Source of the DNA: Caulobacter segnis
Lineage (GTDB): Bacteria; Pseudomonadota; Alphaproteobacteria; Caulobacterales; Caulobacteraceae
NCBI RefSeq assembly: GCF_019931575.1
Contig: NZ_CP082923.1
Span: 992,001 to 1,056,000 of the forward strand
Length of the DNA stretch: 64,000 bases
Direction of reading: 5' to 3'
Translations under genes and position numbers: made by a program
Notes under the pieces: model-generated
Databases searched by the model: none
Seen by the model: only the letters and a program-made list of their open reading frames with translations
What the model was told of the DNA's origin: nothing
Part shown: one piece after another, positions 1-7,099 of the stretch
Layout: each line of letters opens with the position of its first letter
Position numbering within the stretch: position 1 is the stretch's first letter

Positions 1-1
1 G

Positions 2-1015
2 GCGTCCGAGATGCGCCGCATCCGGCTGGGCGGCGAGGGGAGCCTCGGCGCGGGGATCGGCTACAAGCTGGAACTGGAGCTGTCGGACAACGCCGTCGAC
101 CTGGTCGACACCTTCGTCAGCTACAAGACCGGCCCCTGGCTGCTGGCCTTGGGCAACCAGAACCAGTTCCAGTCGCTGGACGAGCTGACGGGCGACACCT
201 CGGGCGCGTTCATGGAGCGGGCGGCCTTTACAGACGCCTTCAACTTCGAGCGCCGCCTGGGGCTGTCGGCCCAGTACGAGAAGGGCGGCTGGGTGTTGCA
301 GGCGGGCCTGTTCGCCGACGATGTCACCGCGCTGTCCAACAGCAGCGACGGCCCGGCCGGCGGCGACGAGAACAACAGCCACGGCGTGGACGGCCGGGTG
401 GTCTGGGCGCCGAAGTGGGGCAAGACCCAGCTGCACTTCGGCGGTTCGGCCCACTGGCGCGACCTTGGACGGGTGGCCGACACCGCCACCCGCTATCGCC
501 AGCGGCCCTACCTGCATACCAGCAACAGCCGCCTGATCGGCGCGCCCGCCTTGGCCGTGCGCGAGGAGACCCACTACGGCCTCGAGGCGGCGTTCGTGCG
601 CGGCCGCTGGCACGGCGCGGCCGAGGTTCACGGGCTGGAAGCCGAGTTGAAGACCGGTCCTGACGCCCGCTTCCTCGGCGGCTACGCCGAGCTGGGCTAT
701 TTCCTCACGGACGACACGCGCGGCTACAAGAGCGGGATCTTCGATCGCGCCAAGCCCTCCAAGCCCTTGGGCGGCGGCGGTCTCGGGACGCTGCAACTGA
801 ACGTCCGCTACGACCATCTGGACCTCAACGACCGGGTGATCGTCGGCGGCAAGCAGGACGCCTGGCTGGCGGCCCTGATCTGGCAGCCGGTCGAGTATCT
901 GCGCTTCAACCTGAACGGCGGGGTCCTGGCCTACCGGGACGCCACGCCGCTGCCGGACGGCGACCGCGACTATACCGCGCAGGTCGTCGGGGCCCGAATG
1001 GAGCTGGACTTCTAG
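2..1015 (+). CDS. Phosphate-selective porin (OprO/OprP-like) family protein, 5' partial
   Basis: The reading frame is open to the left edge of the window, so the N-terminus and any signal peptide are missing; the first in-frame ATG is at 11. The visible ~335 residues are an alternating hydrophobic/polar beta-barrel pattern rich in Gly, Tyr and Trp, and end in Leu-Asp-Phe, a typical outer-membrane C-terminus. Segments such as 'RAAFTDAFNFERRLGLSA' and 'GGYAELGYFLTDDTRGYK' resemble the OprO/OprP porin family, outer-membrane channels often linked to phosphate or other anions. Substrate cannot be read from the sequence. The stop overlaps by 4 nt the end of the convergent oxygenase gene. Confidence 0.75.
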   Translation, partial: ASEMRRIRLGGEGSLGAGIGYKLELELSDNAVDLVDTFVSYKTGPWLLALGNQNQFQSLDELTGDTSGAFMERAAFTDAFNFERRLGLSAQYEKGGWVLQAGLFADDVTALSNSSDGPAGGDENNSHGVDGRVVWAPKWGKTQLHFGGSAHWRDLGRVADTATRYRQRPYLHTSNSRLIGAPALAVREETHYGLEAAFVRGRWHGAAEVHGLEAELKTGPDARFLGGYAELGYFLTDDTRGYKSGIFDRAKPSKPLGGGGLGTLQLNVRYDHLDLNDRVIVGGKQDAWLAALIWQPVEYLRFNLNGGVLAYRDATPLPDGDRDYTAQVVGARMELDF

Positions 1016-2352
1016 GCGGCGGCCGGCTTGGCGTTTCCGGCCGGCCTGTACTTGTCGGCGTCCGACGTGAACTCGGCGTGGCCGTAGCGTTTCAGCTGGC
1101 GCCTCAGCTTGGCCACCAGGTGGGCGTCGGCCAGGTCGGAGACGCCGGGGACGTTGCGGGCCAGGCGGTAGGCCATCAGCTGGCTGGTCACCAGCAGGGC
1201 CACTAGGCCGAACATCATGAAGTCGCGCGGGCCGATCTCGACGCCCATGCGCCGGGCGGCGGCCAGGTCGCCGTTCATGAAGTTGCGCAGGAAGAACACC
1301 TTGGAGAAGCGGCGCTCGACCTTGTCGAACAGGCGGTTCTCGGGGCGCTCGTCGGGCGGCAGGTAGGCGTTCAGCGTGGCGCGGACCAGCTCGCCGCAGG
1401 TGGCGTCGTCGAAGCCGGCGCGCAGGGTGGCGCTGCGGGCGTTCATGGTGTCGACGACCCCTTGCGGCGTATCGGCCAGCAGGTCCTCGGGCAGGCCCAG
1501 CAGGAAGCAGCGGTAGCGGGCCAGCTCGACCCGGGCGCGCTCCTCGGCGGTGAAGGTCTTCCGGCCGCTGGCGACGATCTTGTAGCTCATCAGGAAGATC
1601 GGGATCAGGCCGGCGGGCATCTGGTCGACCTGCGGGATCGGGATCCCGTAGACCCCGACGTCCCAGCGGTCCGAGCGCTTCAGGGCGTTGAACCGCACCA
1701 TCGAGTGCATCAACCGCACCATGGCGGCAGCCTTGAAGCCGGCGCCGTGGCGCTCAAGCGAGCCGGGCAGCAGGGTGGTGGTGAAGAAGGTCGCCGTCTC
1801 GTTGACCCGCCGGGCGGCGGTGTCGTTCGACAGGGTTCCGGTCAGGGCCATGGGCAAGGCGGCGTACTTGTTCATGAAGGTGGCGATGAACGCGCCCCGG
1901 ATCGCGAATGGCCCCAGGTTGGCGGCGGCGTTGCGGTCCAGGCGCTGGCCCTCGCGGACCAGGTCCATGTCCAGCCACTCGGGGACGCGCTCCATGTCGG
2001 CGATGAAGGCGGCCAGCTCCGGCGGCGCGTCGGCGACGGCCGCGATCCCCTCGTCGCAGGCCTTGGTCAGCATCTGGATCAGCGGGCGGAAGCCGTACGT
2101 CGGCATCAGGGCGGCGTAGGCGTCGGCCACCACGTCGCCCAGCATGGTGTAGGCCTTGATCAGCGCCACCTTGTCGGGATCCAGCCCACCTCGGGCCAAA
2201 CGCGGCGCGACGCTGGCCTTGGGATCGTCGGTGAAGCGCTCGGGCGTGATGTCGAAGTCGATGTCGCCATACAGCGCGGGCAGGGCGGCCTTCTGCGCGG
2301 CGACCTTGGCGCGGACGCGTTCCAGGGGCGTGGGGGGCAGCGGCGTTTGCAT
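1012..2352 (-). CDS. MpaB-type oxygenase family protein (DUF2236)
   Basis: About 446 residues. The body matches the ER-bound oxygenase mpaB/rubber oxygenase catalytic domain family, heme-dependent oxygenases, with His/Arg-rich helices such as 'VRLMHSMVRFNALKRSD'. The reading frame extends upstream to 2418, but the ATG at 2352 has a strong GAGGAAG ribosome site just upstream and gives a natural start (MQTPLPPTPLERV); the extra upstream residues look non-coding. It is divergent from the TetR gene at 2472, which probably regulates it. No signal peptide is seen. The substrate is unknown. Confidence 0.8.
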   Translation of the reverse strand: MQTPLPPTPLERVRAKVAAQKAALPALYGDIDFDITPERFTDDPKASVAPRLARGGLDPDKVALIKAYTMLGDVVADAYAALMPTYGFRPLIQMLTKACDEGIAAVADAPPELAAFIADMERVPEWLDMDLVREGQRLDRNAAANLGPFAIRGAFIATFMNKYAALPMALTGTLSNDTAARRVNETATFFTTTLLPGSLERHGAGFKAAAMVRLMHSMVRFNALKRSDRWDVGVYGIPIPQVDQMPAGLIPIFLMSYKIVASGRKTFTAEERARVELARYRCFLLGLPEDLLADTPQGVVDTMNARSATLRAGFDDATCGELVRATLNAYLPPDERPENRLFDKVERRFSKVFFLRNFMNGDLAAARRMGVEIGPRDFMMFGLVALLVTSQLMAYRLARNVPGVSDLADAHLVAKLRRQLKRYGHAEFTSDADKYRPAGNAKPAAA

Positions 2353-2471
2353 GCTCTTCCTCTCGTGACGGCCCGAGGGCCCTCGTCTCGGATCGAAGCC
2401 TATGTAATCGTCGTTCATCGGCCTACTCGCCTTGCCCGCCGGGGCGGGCCCTGAGCGGAGCCAGCTGGCAA

Positions 2472-3095
2472 GTGACTGAAAAGACGAGGCGAACGCCGCG
2501 CCAGCCGCGCTCGGAAGCGACGGTCGAGGCGATTCTGGAGGCGGCCTTTCAACTTTTGGAGCAGGGCGGCGTCGAGGCCCTGACCACCAACCACATCGCC
2601 GAGCGGGCAGGGGTCAGCGTCGGCACGCTCTACCAGTACTTCCGCGGCAAGCAGGCGATCCTGGCGGCCCTGGCCCAGCGGCGGGCGGCGGCGGCCCGCG
2701 ACCGCATCGCGCAGATCGTGATCGGCAACTCCGCCGTGGAGAGGTCCGAGATCGGCGCGGTGCGCCTGATCGTCCGCACCCTGGCCACCGCCTTCGAGGG
2801 CTCGCCCGCCACTCGCCGCGCCCTGCTGGACGCTCTGACGGAGGAGGGCGGCGACGACGTGGTCATGCGCAACCACGTGGCCTTCTTCGACGCGATCGCC
2901 GGCAAGGCGGTGCTGGGCTTCGACCTGTCGCCCGAGGCCGGCTTCGTCCTGACCCACGCGGTCGTCGGCCTGCTGCGCGCGGCGACCGTCGAGAGCGACC
3001 TGGCCCTGGATCCGGCCAGCCTAGAGGATGAACTGGTCCGGTTGATGGAGAGCTACATCTCGGCGCTGCTGGCGACGAAAAACGCGCTCCGGTAG
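2472..3095 (+). CDS. TetR/AcrR family transcriptional regulator
   Basis: A 207-residue protein starting at GTG. An N-terminal TetR helix-turn-helix occupies about residues 15-60, with the family hallmark 'GVSVGTLYQYFRGKQAIL' forming the recognition helix and the following Tyr-Phe turn. The C-terminal ~140 residues are the usual helical ligand-binding and dimer domain; the ligand is not evident. It is divergently arranged with the MpaB-type oxygenase gene, with a 119-bp gap, the classical layout for a local repressor and its target. Confidence 0.85.
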   Translation: MTEKTRRTPRQPRSEATVEAILEAAFQLLEQGGVEALTTNHIAERAGVSVGTLYQYFRGKQAILAALAQRRAAAARDRIAQIVIGNSAVERSEIGAVRLIVRTLATAFEGSPATRRALLDALTEEGGDDVVMRNHVAFFDAIAGKAVLGFDLSPEAGFVLTHAVVGLLRAATVESDLALDPASLEDELVRLMESYISALLATKNALR

Positions 3096-3180
3096 AGCCG
3101 CGTGTCGACTCCGCGACGGAACCGTCACGGCAAGGTCACGTTGTTTCCGCCGGGAGGGGCCCTCGACGGAGAGTGAAAAC

Positions 3181-3711
3181 ATGACCAACAAGCTTGCCCT
3201 GCTCGCCGCCGCCGCGTCCCTGACGTTCGCCGGCGCCGCTTTCGCCCAGAGCACCACGACGACCAGCCAGACGACGACCTCGCCGGCCCAGACGACCGCT
3301 CCGGCCACGGCTCCGGCCACCATGCCGGACCCCGCGGCCCCGGCCGCCTCGCCGACGGCTCCGACTCAGTCGACGACGACCACCTCGACGCCGTCCAGCA
3401 CGACCACCACCCAGACCACCACCTCGCCCTCGGCCAATCCGGCCGATAGCGCCGCGACGCCGAGCTCGGCCAATGTCGCCAGCTTCAAGGTCGGTTCGGC
3501 CGTTAAGGACGCCGCTGGCGTGCCCGTCGGCCAGATCACCGGCACCAGCACGGGCGCTGACGGCTCGACCAACGTCATCGTCACCAATGGCGGCGTGAAG
3601 TTCGCCCTGCCGGGCAACAGCCTGAGCGCGGGCGCGGACGGCAGCGTCTCGACCACGGCCACCAAGGCCCAGATCGACGCCACCGTCGCCGGCGCCAAGC
3701 CGCAGCAATAA
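3181..3711 (+). CDS. Secreted Thr/Ser-rich protein with C-terminal PRC-barrel-like segment
   Basis: 176 residues. A clear Sec signal peptide (Met-Thr-Asn-Lys-Leu followed by a hydrophobic Ala/Leu stretch and Ala-Phe-Ala cleavage site near residue 22). Residues about 23-95 are low-complexity Thr/Ser/Pro, with runs of Thr. Residues about 100-176 ('FKVGSAVKDAAGVPVGQITG') resemble a PRC-barrel fold in which 'Gly-x-x-Val-x-Asp-x-x-Gly' is typical. It is likely exported to the periplasm or envelope. Function is unknown. A GAGAG ribosome site precedes the ATG, and a perfect hairpin follows at 3737. Confidence 0.7.
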   Translation: MTNKLALLAAAASLTFAGAAFAQSTTTTSQTTTSPAQTTAPATAPATMPDPAAPAASPTAPTQSTTTTSTPSSTTTTQTTTSPSANPADSAATPSSANVASFKVGSAVKDAAGVPVGQITGTSTGADGSTNVIVTNGGVKFALPGNSLSAGADGSVSTTATKAQIDATVAGAKPQQ

Positions 3712-3736
3712 GGCCCGTATCCGGACCGAAACGACC

Positions 3737-3769
3737 ACGAGCCCGCTCGGCATTGCCGAGCGGGCTCGT
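3737..3769 (+). terminator. Perfect 15-bp hairpin downstream of the Thr-rich gene
   Basis: Arms ACGAGCCCGCTCGGC and its exact complement around a 3-nt ATT loop, 26 bp past the stop at 3711. There is no U-tract behind it, so it may be a weak or factor-assisted terminator, or a 3'-end stabiliser. Confidence 0.55.
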
Positions 3770-3910
3770 CACTGGTAGCGATGGCCCCGAGCCTTTTCGT
3801 TTTACGGAAAGGCTCATGTTATGGGTGGGACGTGATAGTCGCCGAAAACCGGCGTCCATTCTCGACCATCACGTTCTGAAGAGGCGTTTGTCGCCGTCTT
3901 GGGGTTCCGT

Positions 3911-4306
3911 ATGCCTCCGGCCAACAAGTCAAAGCGTGGTTCCAATTCGCTTTTGTGGGATCTGCTGACGTTCGACCGCCTGGTCACCGGGCCGGTGATT
4001 CACTTCATCTATTGGGCCGGCCTGGGCGTCGTGGCCCTGTTCGGATTCTCGGTCGTCGGCGCCGCCGTCGGCCTGGCGCTCAAGGAGCCGGGCGTCGGCT
4101 CGCTGCTGCTGGCCTTCCCGGTGCTGATCGCCGGCCTGCTGGTCGCCGGGGCGCTGGTGCTGCTGTGGCGCGCCTTCTGCGAGTTCTATGTCGCCATCTT
4201 CCGGATCAGCGAGGACCTGCGGGCGCTTCGCCAGACCAGCGACGCCGACCACGCCGTCCATCGCGCCCGCCAACAGGCGCAACAGGCGCCGAGCGAGCAC
4301 GCTTAA
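3911..4306 (+). CDS. DUF4282 domain membrane protein
   Basis: 131 residues when started at the ATG at 3911 (an in-frame TTG at 3899 is less likely). It opens with a basic segment, then 'SLLWDLLTFDRLVTGPVIHFIYW', the DUF4282 signature, followed by two to three hydrophobic transmembrane helices (about residues 30-85) and a cytoplasmic, Ala/Gln-rich tail. The family is a small inner-membrane protein of unknown role found in many bacteria. It converges on ohrR with only 16 bp between the stops. Confidence 0.75.
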   Translation: MPPANKSKRGSNSLLWDLLTFDRLVTGPVIHFIYWAGLGVVALFGFSVVGAAVGLALKEPGVGSLLLAFPVLIAGLLVAGALVLLWRAFCEFYVAIFRISEDLRALRQTSDADHAVHRARQQAQQAPSEHA

Positions 4307-4322
4307 GAGCCGTCCCGTTCGG

Positions 4323-4769
4323 CTATTTCGCCAGCGTCTTGAGGCGCTCGCGCAGCGCGCCCAGCGCCTCGATCGGGGTGTCGAGGGCGCAGATCATCTG
4401 TTCGGGAATCGCCTCGGCCTGATCACGCAAGGCGCGGCCCTTGTCGGTCAGGGCCACGATGACCCGCCGCTCGTCCTCGGGATCGCGGCGGCGCTCGACC
4501 AGGCCGCTGGCTTCCAGGCGCTTGAGCAGCGGGGTCAGGGTGCTGGAATCCAGGTCCAGCGCATCGCCCAGGGCCCCCACCGTCTGGGGGCTCCGCTCCC
4601 ACAGCACCAGCATCGCCAGATACTGCGGATAGGTCAGGCCCAGGGCGTCCAGCAGCGGTCGATAGAGCCGCGTCATCCGGTTGGCCGCGCCATAGAGGGC
4701 GAAGCACAGCTGATTATCCAGGCGCAGGGCCTCGACAGGGCGATCGGACGACGCGGGTTTCTTGCTCAT
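4323..4769 (-). CDS. ohrR: MarR-family organic-peroxide sensor OhrR
   Basis: 148 residues. The N-terminal '[20 protein letters not shown]' contains Cys22, the peroxide-sensing residue of OhrR proteins, at the same position as in characterised homologues; the winged-helix lies at about residues 45-110, with '[19 protein letters not shown]' as the recognition helix. The protein represses ohr until the Cys is oxidised by organic hydroperoxides. The ATG at 4769 was chosen because it gives the conserved family N-terminus; the frame is open far upstream. It lies 11 bp downstream of ohr on the same strand, so the two are probably co-transcribed. Confidence 0.92.
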   Translation of the reverse strand: MSKKPASSDRPVEALRLDNQLCFALYGAANRMTRLYRPLLDALGLTYPQYLAMLVLWERSPQTVGALGDALDLDSSTLTPLLKRLEASGLVERRRDPEDERRVIVALTDKGRALRDQAEAIPEQMICALDTPIEALGALRERLKTLAK

Positions 4770-4780
4770 CGACCTAATGA

Positions 4781-5197
4781 TTAGAGCGCCTTGACGCTGA
4801 TGGCCACGTCCACATTGCCACGGGTGGCATTCGAATACGGACACACCTGGTGCGCGGTGGCCACAAGGGCCTCGGCTTCGGCCTGGCTCAGGCCCTGGGT
4901 CTCGACCTCCAGGGCGACTTCCAGCTTGAAGCCGACCTCCTGGGTGGCCAGGCCGACCTGGCCGGTCACAGTCGAGCCGGCGAGGCCGATCTTCTGGGTG
5001 CGGGCGACGTGGGCCATGGCGCTCTGGAAGCAAGCGGCGTAGCCGGCGGCGAACAGCTGCTCGGGATTGGTGCCGGTTTCCTTGCCGCCCAGGGCCTTGG
5101 GCATCGACAGCTGAACGTCCAGAAGGCCGTCTTCGCTGCGGACATGGCCGTCGCGGCCGCCAACGACGGTGGCGCGGGTGGTGTAAAGCGTGGTCAT
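4781..5197 (-). CDS. ohr: Organic hydroperoxide resistance protein Ohr
   Basis: 138 residues, full length for the Ohr/OsmC fold. The two catalytic cysteines are present: Cys56 in 'AAGYAACFQSAM' and Cys119 in 'AHQVCPYSNATRG'. Ohr is a thiol peroxidase that reduces organic and fatty-acid hydroperoxides in the cytoplasm using lipoylated protein as reductant. It is the first gene of an ohr-ohrR pair; a GAGGATC ribosome site precedes the ATG, and a candidate OhrR operator lies 37-50 bp upstream of the start. Confidence 0.95.
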   Translation of the reverse strand: MTTLYTTRATVVGGRDGHVRSEDGLLDVQLSMPKALGGKETGTNPEQLFAAGYAACFQSAMAHVARTQKIGLAGSTVTGQVGLATQEVGFKLEVALEVETQGLSQAEAEALVATAHQVCPYSNATRGNVDVAISVKAL

Positions 5198-5233
5198 CGG
5201 GAGATCCTCCGTTTGTGTTGATGCAAGCGATTT

Positions 5234-5247
5234 AATCGCGCGCGATT
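5234..5247. promoter_or_regulatory. ohr: Candidate OhrR operator upstream of ohr
   Basis: A perfect 14-bp palindrome, AATCGCGCGCGATT, embedded in an AT-rich direct repeat of CGATTTAAT, lies just upstream of the ohr start at 5197. OhrR proteins bind AT-flanked palindromes overlapping the ohr promoter, so position and symmetry fit; the exact binding bases are inferred. Confidence 0.5.
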
Positions 5248-5309
5248 TAATTTCAAGGCACGGGTCTCGAAAAAGATCGCGTGCGGTCGGCGGGTGCGAA
5301 GGGTGTCAA

Positions 5310-5452
5310 CTCTCCTCCCCTCAGGGGGAGGGGGACCGCCGAACGGCGGTGGAGGGGGCTTTGGGGCGCGGCCTACGCAGAACCGCTTCGCGGACCCCCT
5401 CCGTCTCGATGCGTATCCGCATCGATCCACCTCCCCCTAATGGGGAGGAGAG
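5310..5452. repeat. Palindromic intergenic repeat element, copy 1
   Basis: A 143-bp element with 11-bp terminal inverted repeats (CTCTCCTCCCC at the left, its complement at the right) and several internal hairpins, including ACCGCC-GAAC-GGCGGT and CGATGCG-TATC-CGCATCG (5407-5424). A second copy, differing at scattered bases, lies at 41636-41778. It fills the gap between the J-domain gene and ohr and ends 6 bp before the J-domain stop. It carries no reading frame of note. It resembles short non-autonomous mobile repeats or conserved intergenic repeats of Caulobacter. Confidence 0.85.
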
Positions 5453-5457
5453 GTCCC

Positions 5458-6159
5458 CTAAGCCGCCCAGGCGGCCGCGAAGCGCTTCAGCAGGGAGCGG
5501 GCCGGGCTTTCGGCGCCGGCTTCGGCGGCCTCCAGGCGCAGGAACAGGTCGCCGGCCTTGTGGTCGGCGCGGGCGGGCAGGCCCTGGCCAGCCAGGCGGA
5601 CCAGGCCGCGCTCGGCGGCCTTGGTCGAGATCCAGGCGGGGCGGCGGCCCAGCGGGGTGTCGGCGTCGACGCGGCCGCCTTCGGTCAGCACGCGCGGATC
5701 GACCTTGCCCGTCAGCCACAGGTCGTCGCCGCGCACCAGGACGCCGTCCTGTGGTCGGTGCCGGACCTCGAAGGTCACGCCCTCGACCCGGACCTTGTCG
5801 CCCTCGCGCAGGCCGGCGGGCAGCTTCAGGCGCAGGCGACGGCCGTCGATGGCCAGCTCCTCGGACCCGCCGGATACAGCGACGGCGATGTCGATCTCCA
5901 GCACCACGCGGTCGGCGACCGGGGCGCCCTGGGCCACGGCGGGTGGGAAGGTCGCCGGCTGGTACGGATGTTCCTGCAGCAGGCGGTAGGCGGCCAGCAC
6001 GTCGCGGAACAGGGCCGCATCGCCGGTCGGACGGTCTGGGTGCGCCCGCTTGGCGGCCTCGCGATAGGCCTTGCGCAGTTCGCGCTCGCCCGCGTCGGCG
6101 GCCACGCCCAGCAGGGCGCGGGCGGCCGAAAGCGTCAGGGCGGCGTGACGGGCGGTCAT
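5458..6159 (-). CDS. J-domain (DnaJ-like) protein with C-terminal substrate-binding region
   Basis: 233 residues. The J domain occupies about residues 8-62 with the His-Pro-Asp motif at 40-42 ('KRAHPDRPTG'), which stimulates the ATPase of DnaK. Residues about 85-215 resemble the DnaJ C-terminal beta domains ('LKLPAGLREGDKVRVEGV', 'GDLFLRLEA'). There is no Gly/Phe linker and no Cys-rich zinc domain, so it is a type III/CbpA-like co-chaperone rather than DnaJ proper. It is divergent from pdxH; repeat copy 1 abuts its stop. Confidence 0.8.
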   Translation of the reverse strand: MTARHAALTLSAARALLGVAADAGERELRKAYREAAKRAHPDRPTGDAALFRDVLAAYRLLQEHPYQPATFPPAVAQGAPVADRVVLEIDIAVAVSGGSEELAIDGRRLRLKLPAGLREGDKVRVEGVTFEVRHRPQDGVLVRGDDLWLTGKVDPRVLTEGGRVDADTPLGRRPAWISTKAAERGLVRLAGQGLPARADHKAGDLFLRLEAAEAGAESPARSLLKRFAAAWAA

Positions 6160-6288
6160 GGCCGGACCCTGGCGCCGGGATGGTCAACGGGGCGTTAAGT
6201 TAAGACTTTCATCCACATGACCACCCGACGGCTCCATAAGGACGCCCCGACGGTGGCCCGCGCCGCGCGCGCGGCCTATATCAGGATC

Positions 6289-6957
6289 ATGAGCGCCGAC
6301 CCGACCCTGATCCCCGCCTCGCCCAGCGAGGATGACTATGTCCGCCAGGTGACCCAGGCGGTCCCGCCGGCCCTGCTGTCGGAGGAGAACCCCTTCGCCC
6401 TGTTCGCCGAGTGGCTGGAGGAGGCGGGCAAGAAGGAGCCCAACGACCCCAACGCCATGACCGTCTCGACCGTCGACGCCGACGGCATGCCGGACTCGCG
6501 CATGGTGTTGCTGAAGGACTTCGATCCGCGCGGCTTCGTCTTCTACACCAACACGCAGAGCGCCAAGGGGCGCGAGTTGAACGGCCAGCCCAAGGCGGCG
6601 CTGCTGTTCCACTGGAAGTCGCTACGTCGCCAGGTGCGAATCCGGGGCCTGGTCGAGCCGGTCAGCGAGGCCGAGGCCGACGCCTATTTCGCCAGCCGCG
6701 CTCGCCACAGCCAGCTGGGCGCCTGGGCCAGCGACCAGTCGCGCCCGCTGCCCGACCGCCTGGCCCTGGAAAAGCGAGTCGCCGAGATGGGCCTGAAGTT
6801 CGGCCTCTCCAAGGTGCCGCGCCCGCCGCACTGGTCGGGCTACCGCATCGTCCCGGTGACGATCGAGTTCTGGCGCGACCGCCCGTTCCGCCTGCACGAG
6901 CGCCTGGTCTTCGACCGCGTCGGCCAGGGCTGGACGACCAAGCGGCTGTTTCCCTGA
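6289..6957 (+). CDS. pdxH: Pyridoxamine/pyridoxine 5'-phosphate oxidase
   Basis: 222 residues from the ATG at 6289, matching the usual length; the open frame reaches back to 6217 but the extra residues are basic and non-homologous. Diagnostic segments are '[20 protein letters not shown]' (FMN binding), '[16 protein letters not shown]', '[14 protein letters not shown]' and the C-terminal '[15 protein letters not shown]' signature. It catalyses FMN- and oxygen-dependent formation of pyridoxal 5'-phosphate in the last step of vitamin B6 synthesis and salvage. The gene is divergent from the J-domain gene and appears monocistronic. Confidence 0.95.
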   Translation: MSADPTLIPASPSEDDYVRQVTQAVPPALLSEENPFALFAEWLEEAGKKEPNDPNAMTVSTVDADGMPDSRMVLLKDFDPRGFVFYTNTQSAKGRELNGQPKAALLFHWKSLRRQVRIRGLVEPVSEAEADAYFASRARHSQLGAWASDQSRPLPDRLALEKRVAEMGLKFGLSKVPRPPHWSGYRIVPVTIEFWRDRPFRLHERLVFDRVGQGWTTKRLFP

Positions 6958-7099
6958 CGGCCTAGCGACAAGAGGGTGGAGCGCCTCGACCAAGGTCTAT
7001 CCGCCCCCGACCATCGGCTAGGCCGCGAAGACCATCGCAAAAGCGACGACGGTCGGGACCCTGACATAGTCTGGCCCAGCTGACGCGGTCGGAGGGGTC

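Noticed and set aside
3789-3815. Imperfect hairpin GAGCCTTTTC / GGAAAGGCTC
   Set aside because: One mismatch, no U-tract and no gene end nearby other than that already served by the 3737 hairpin; not called as a terminator.
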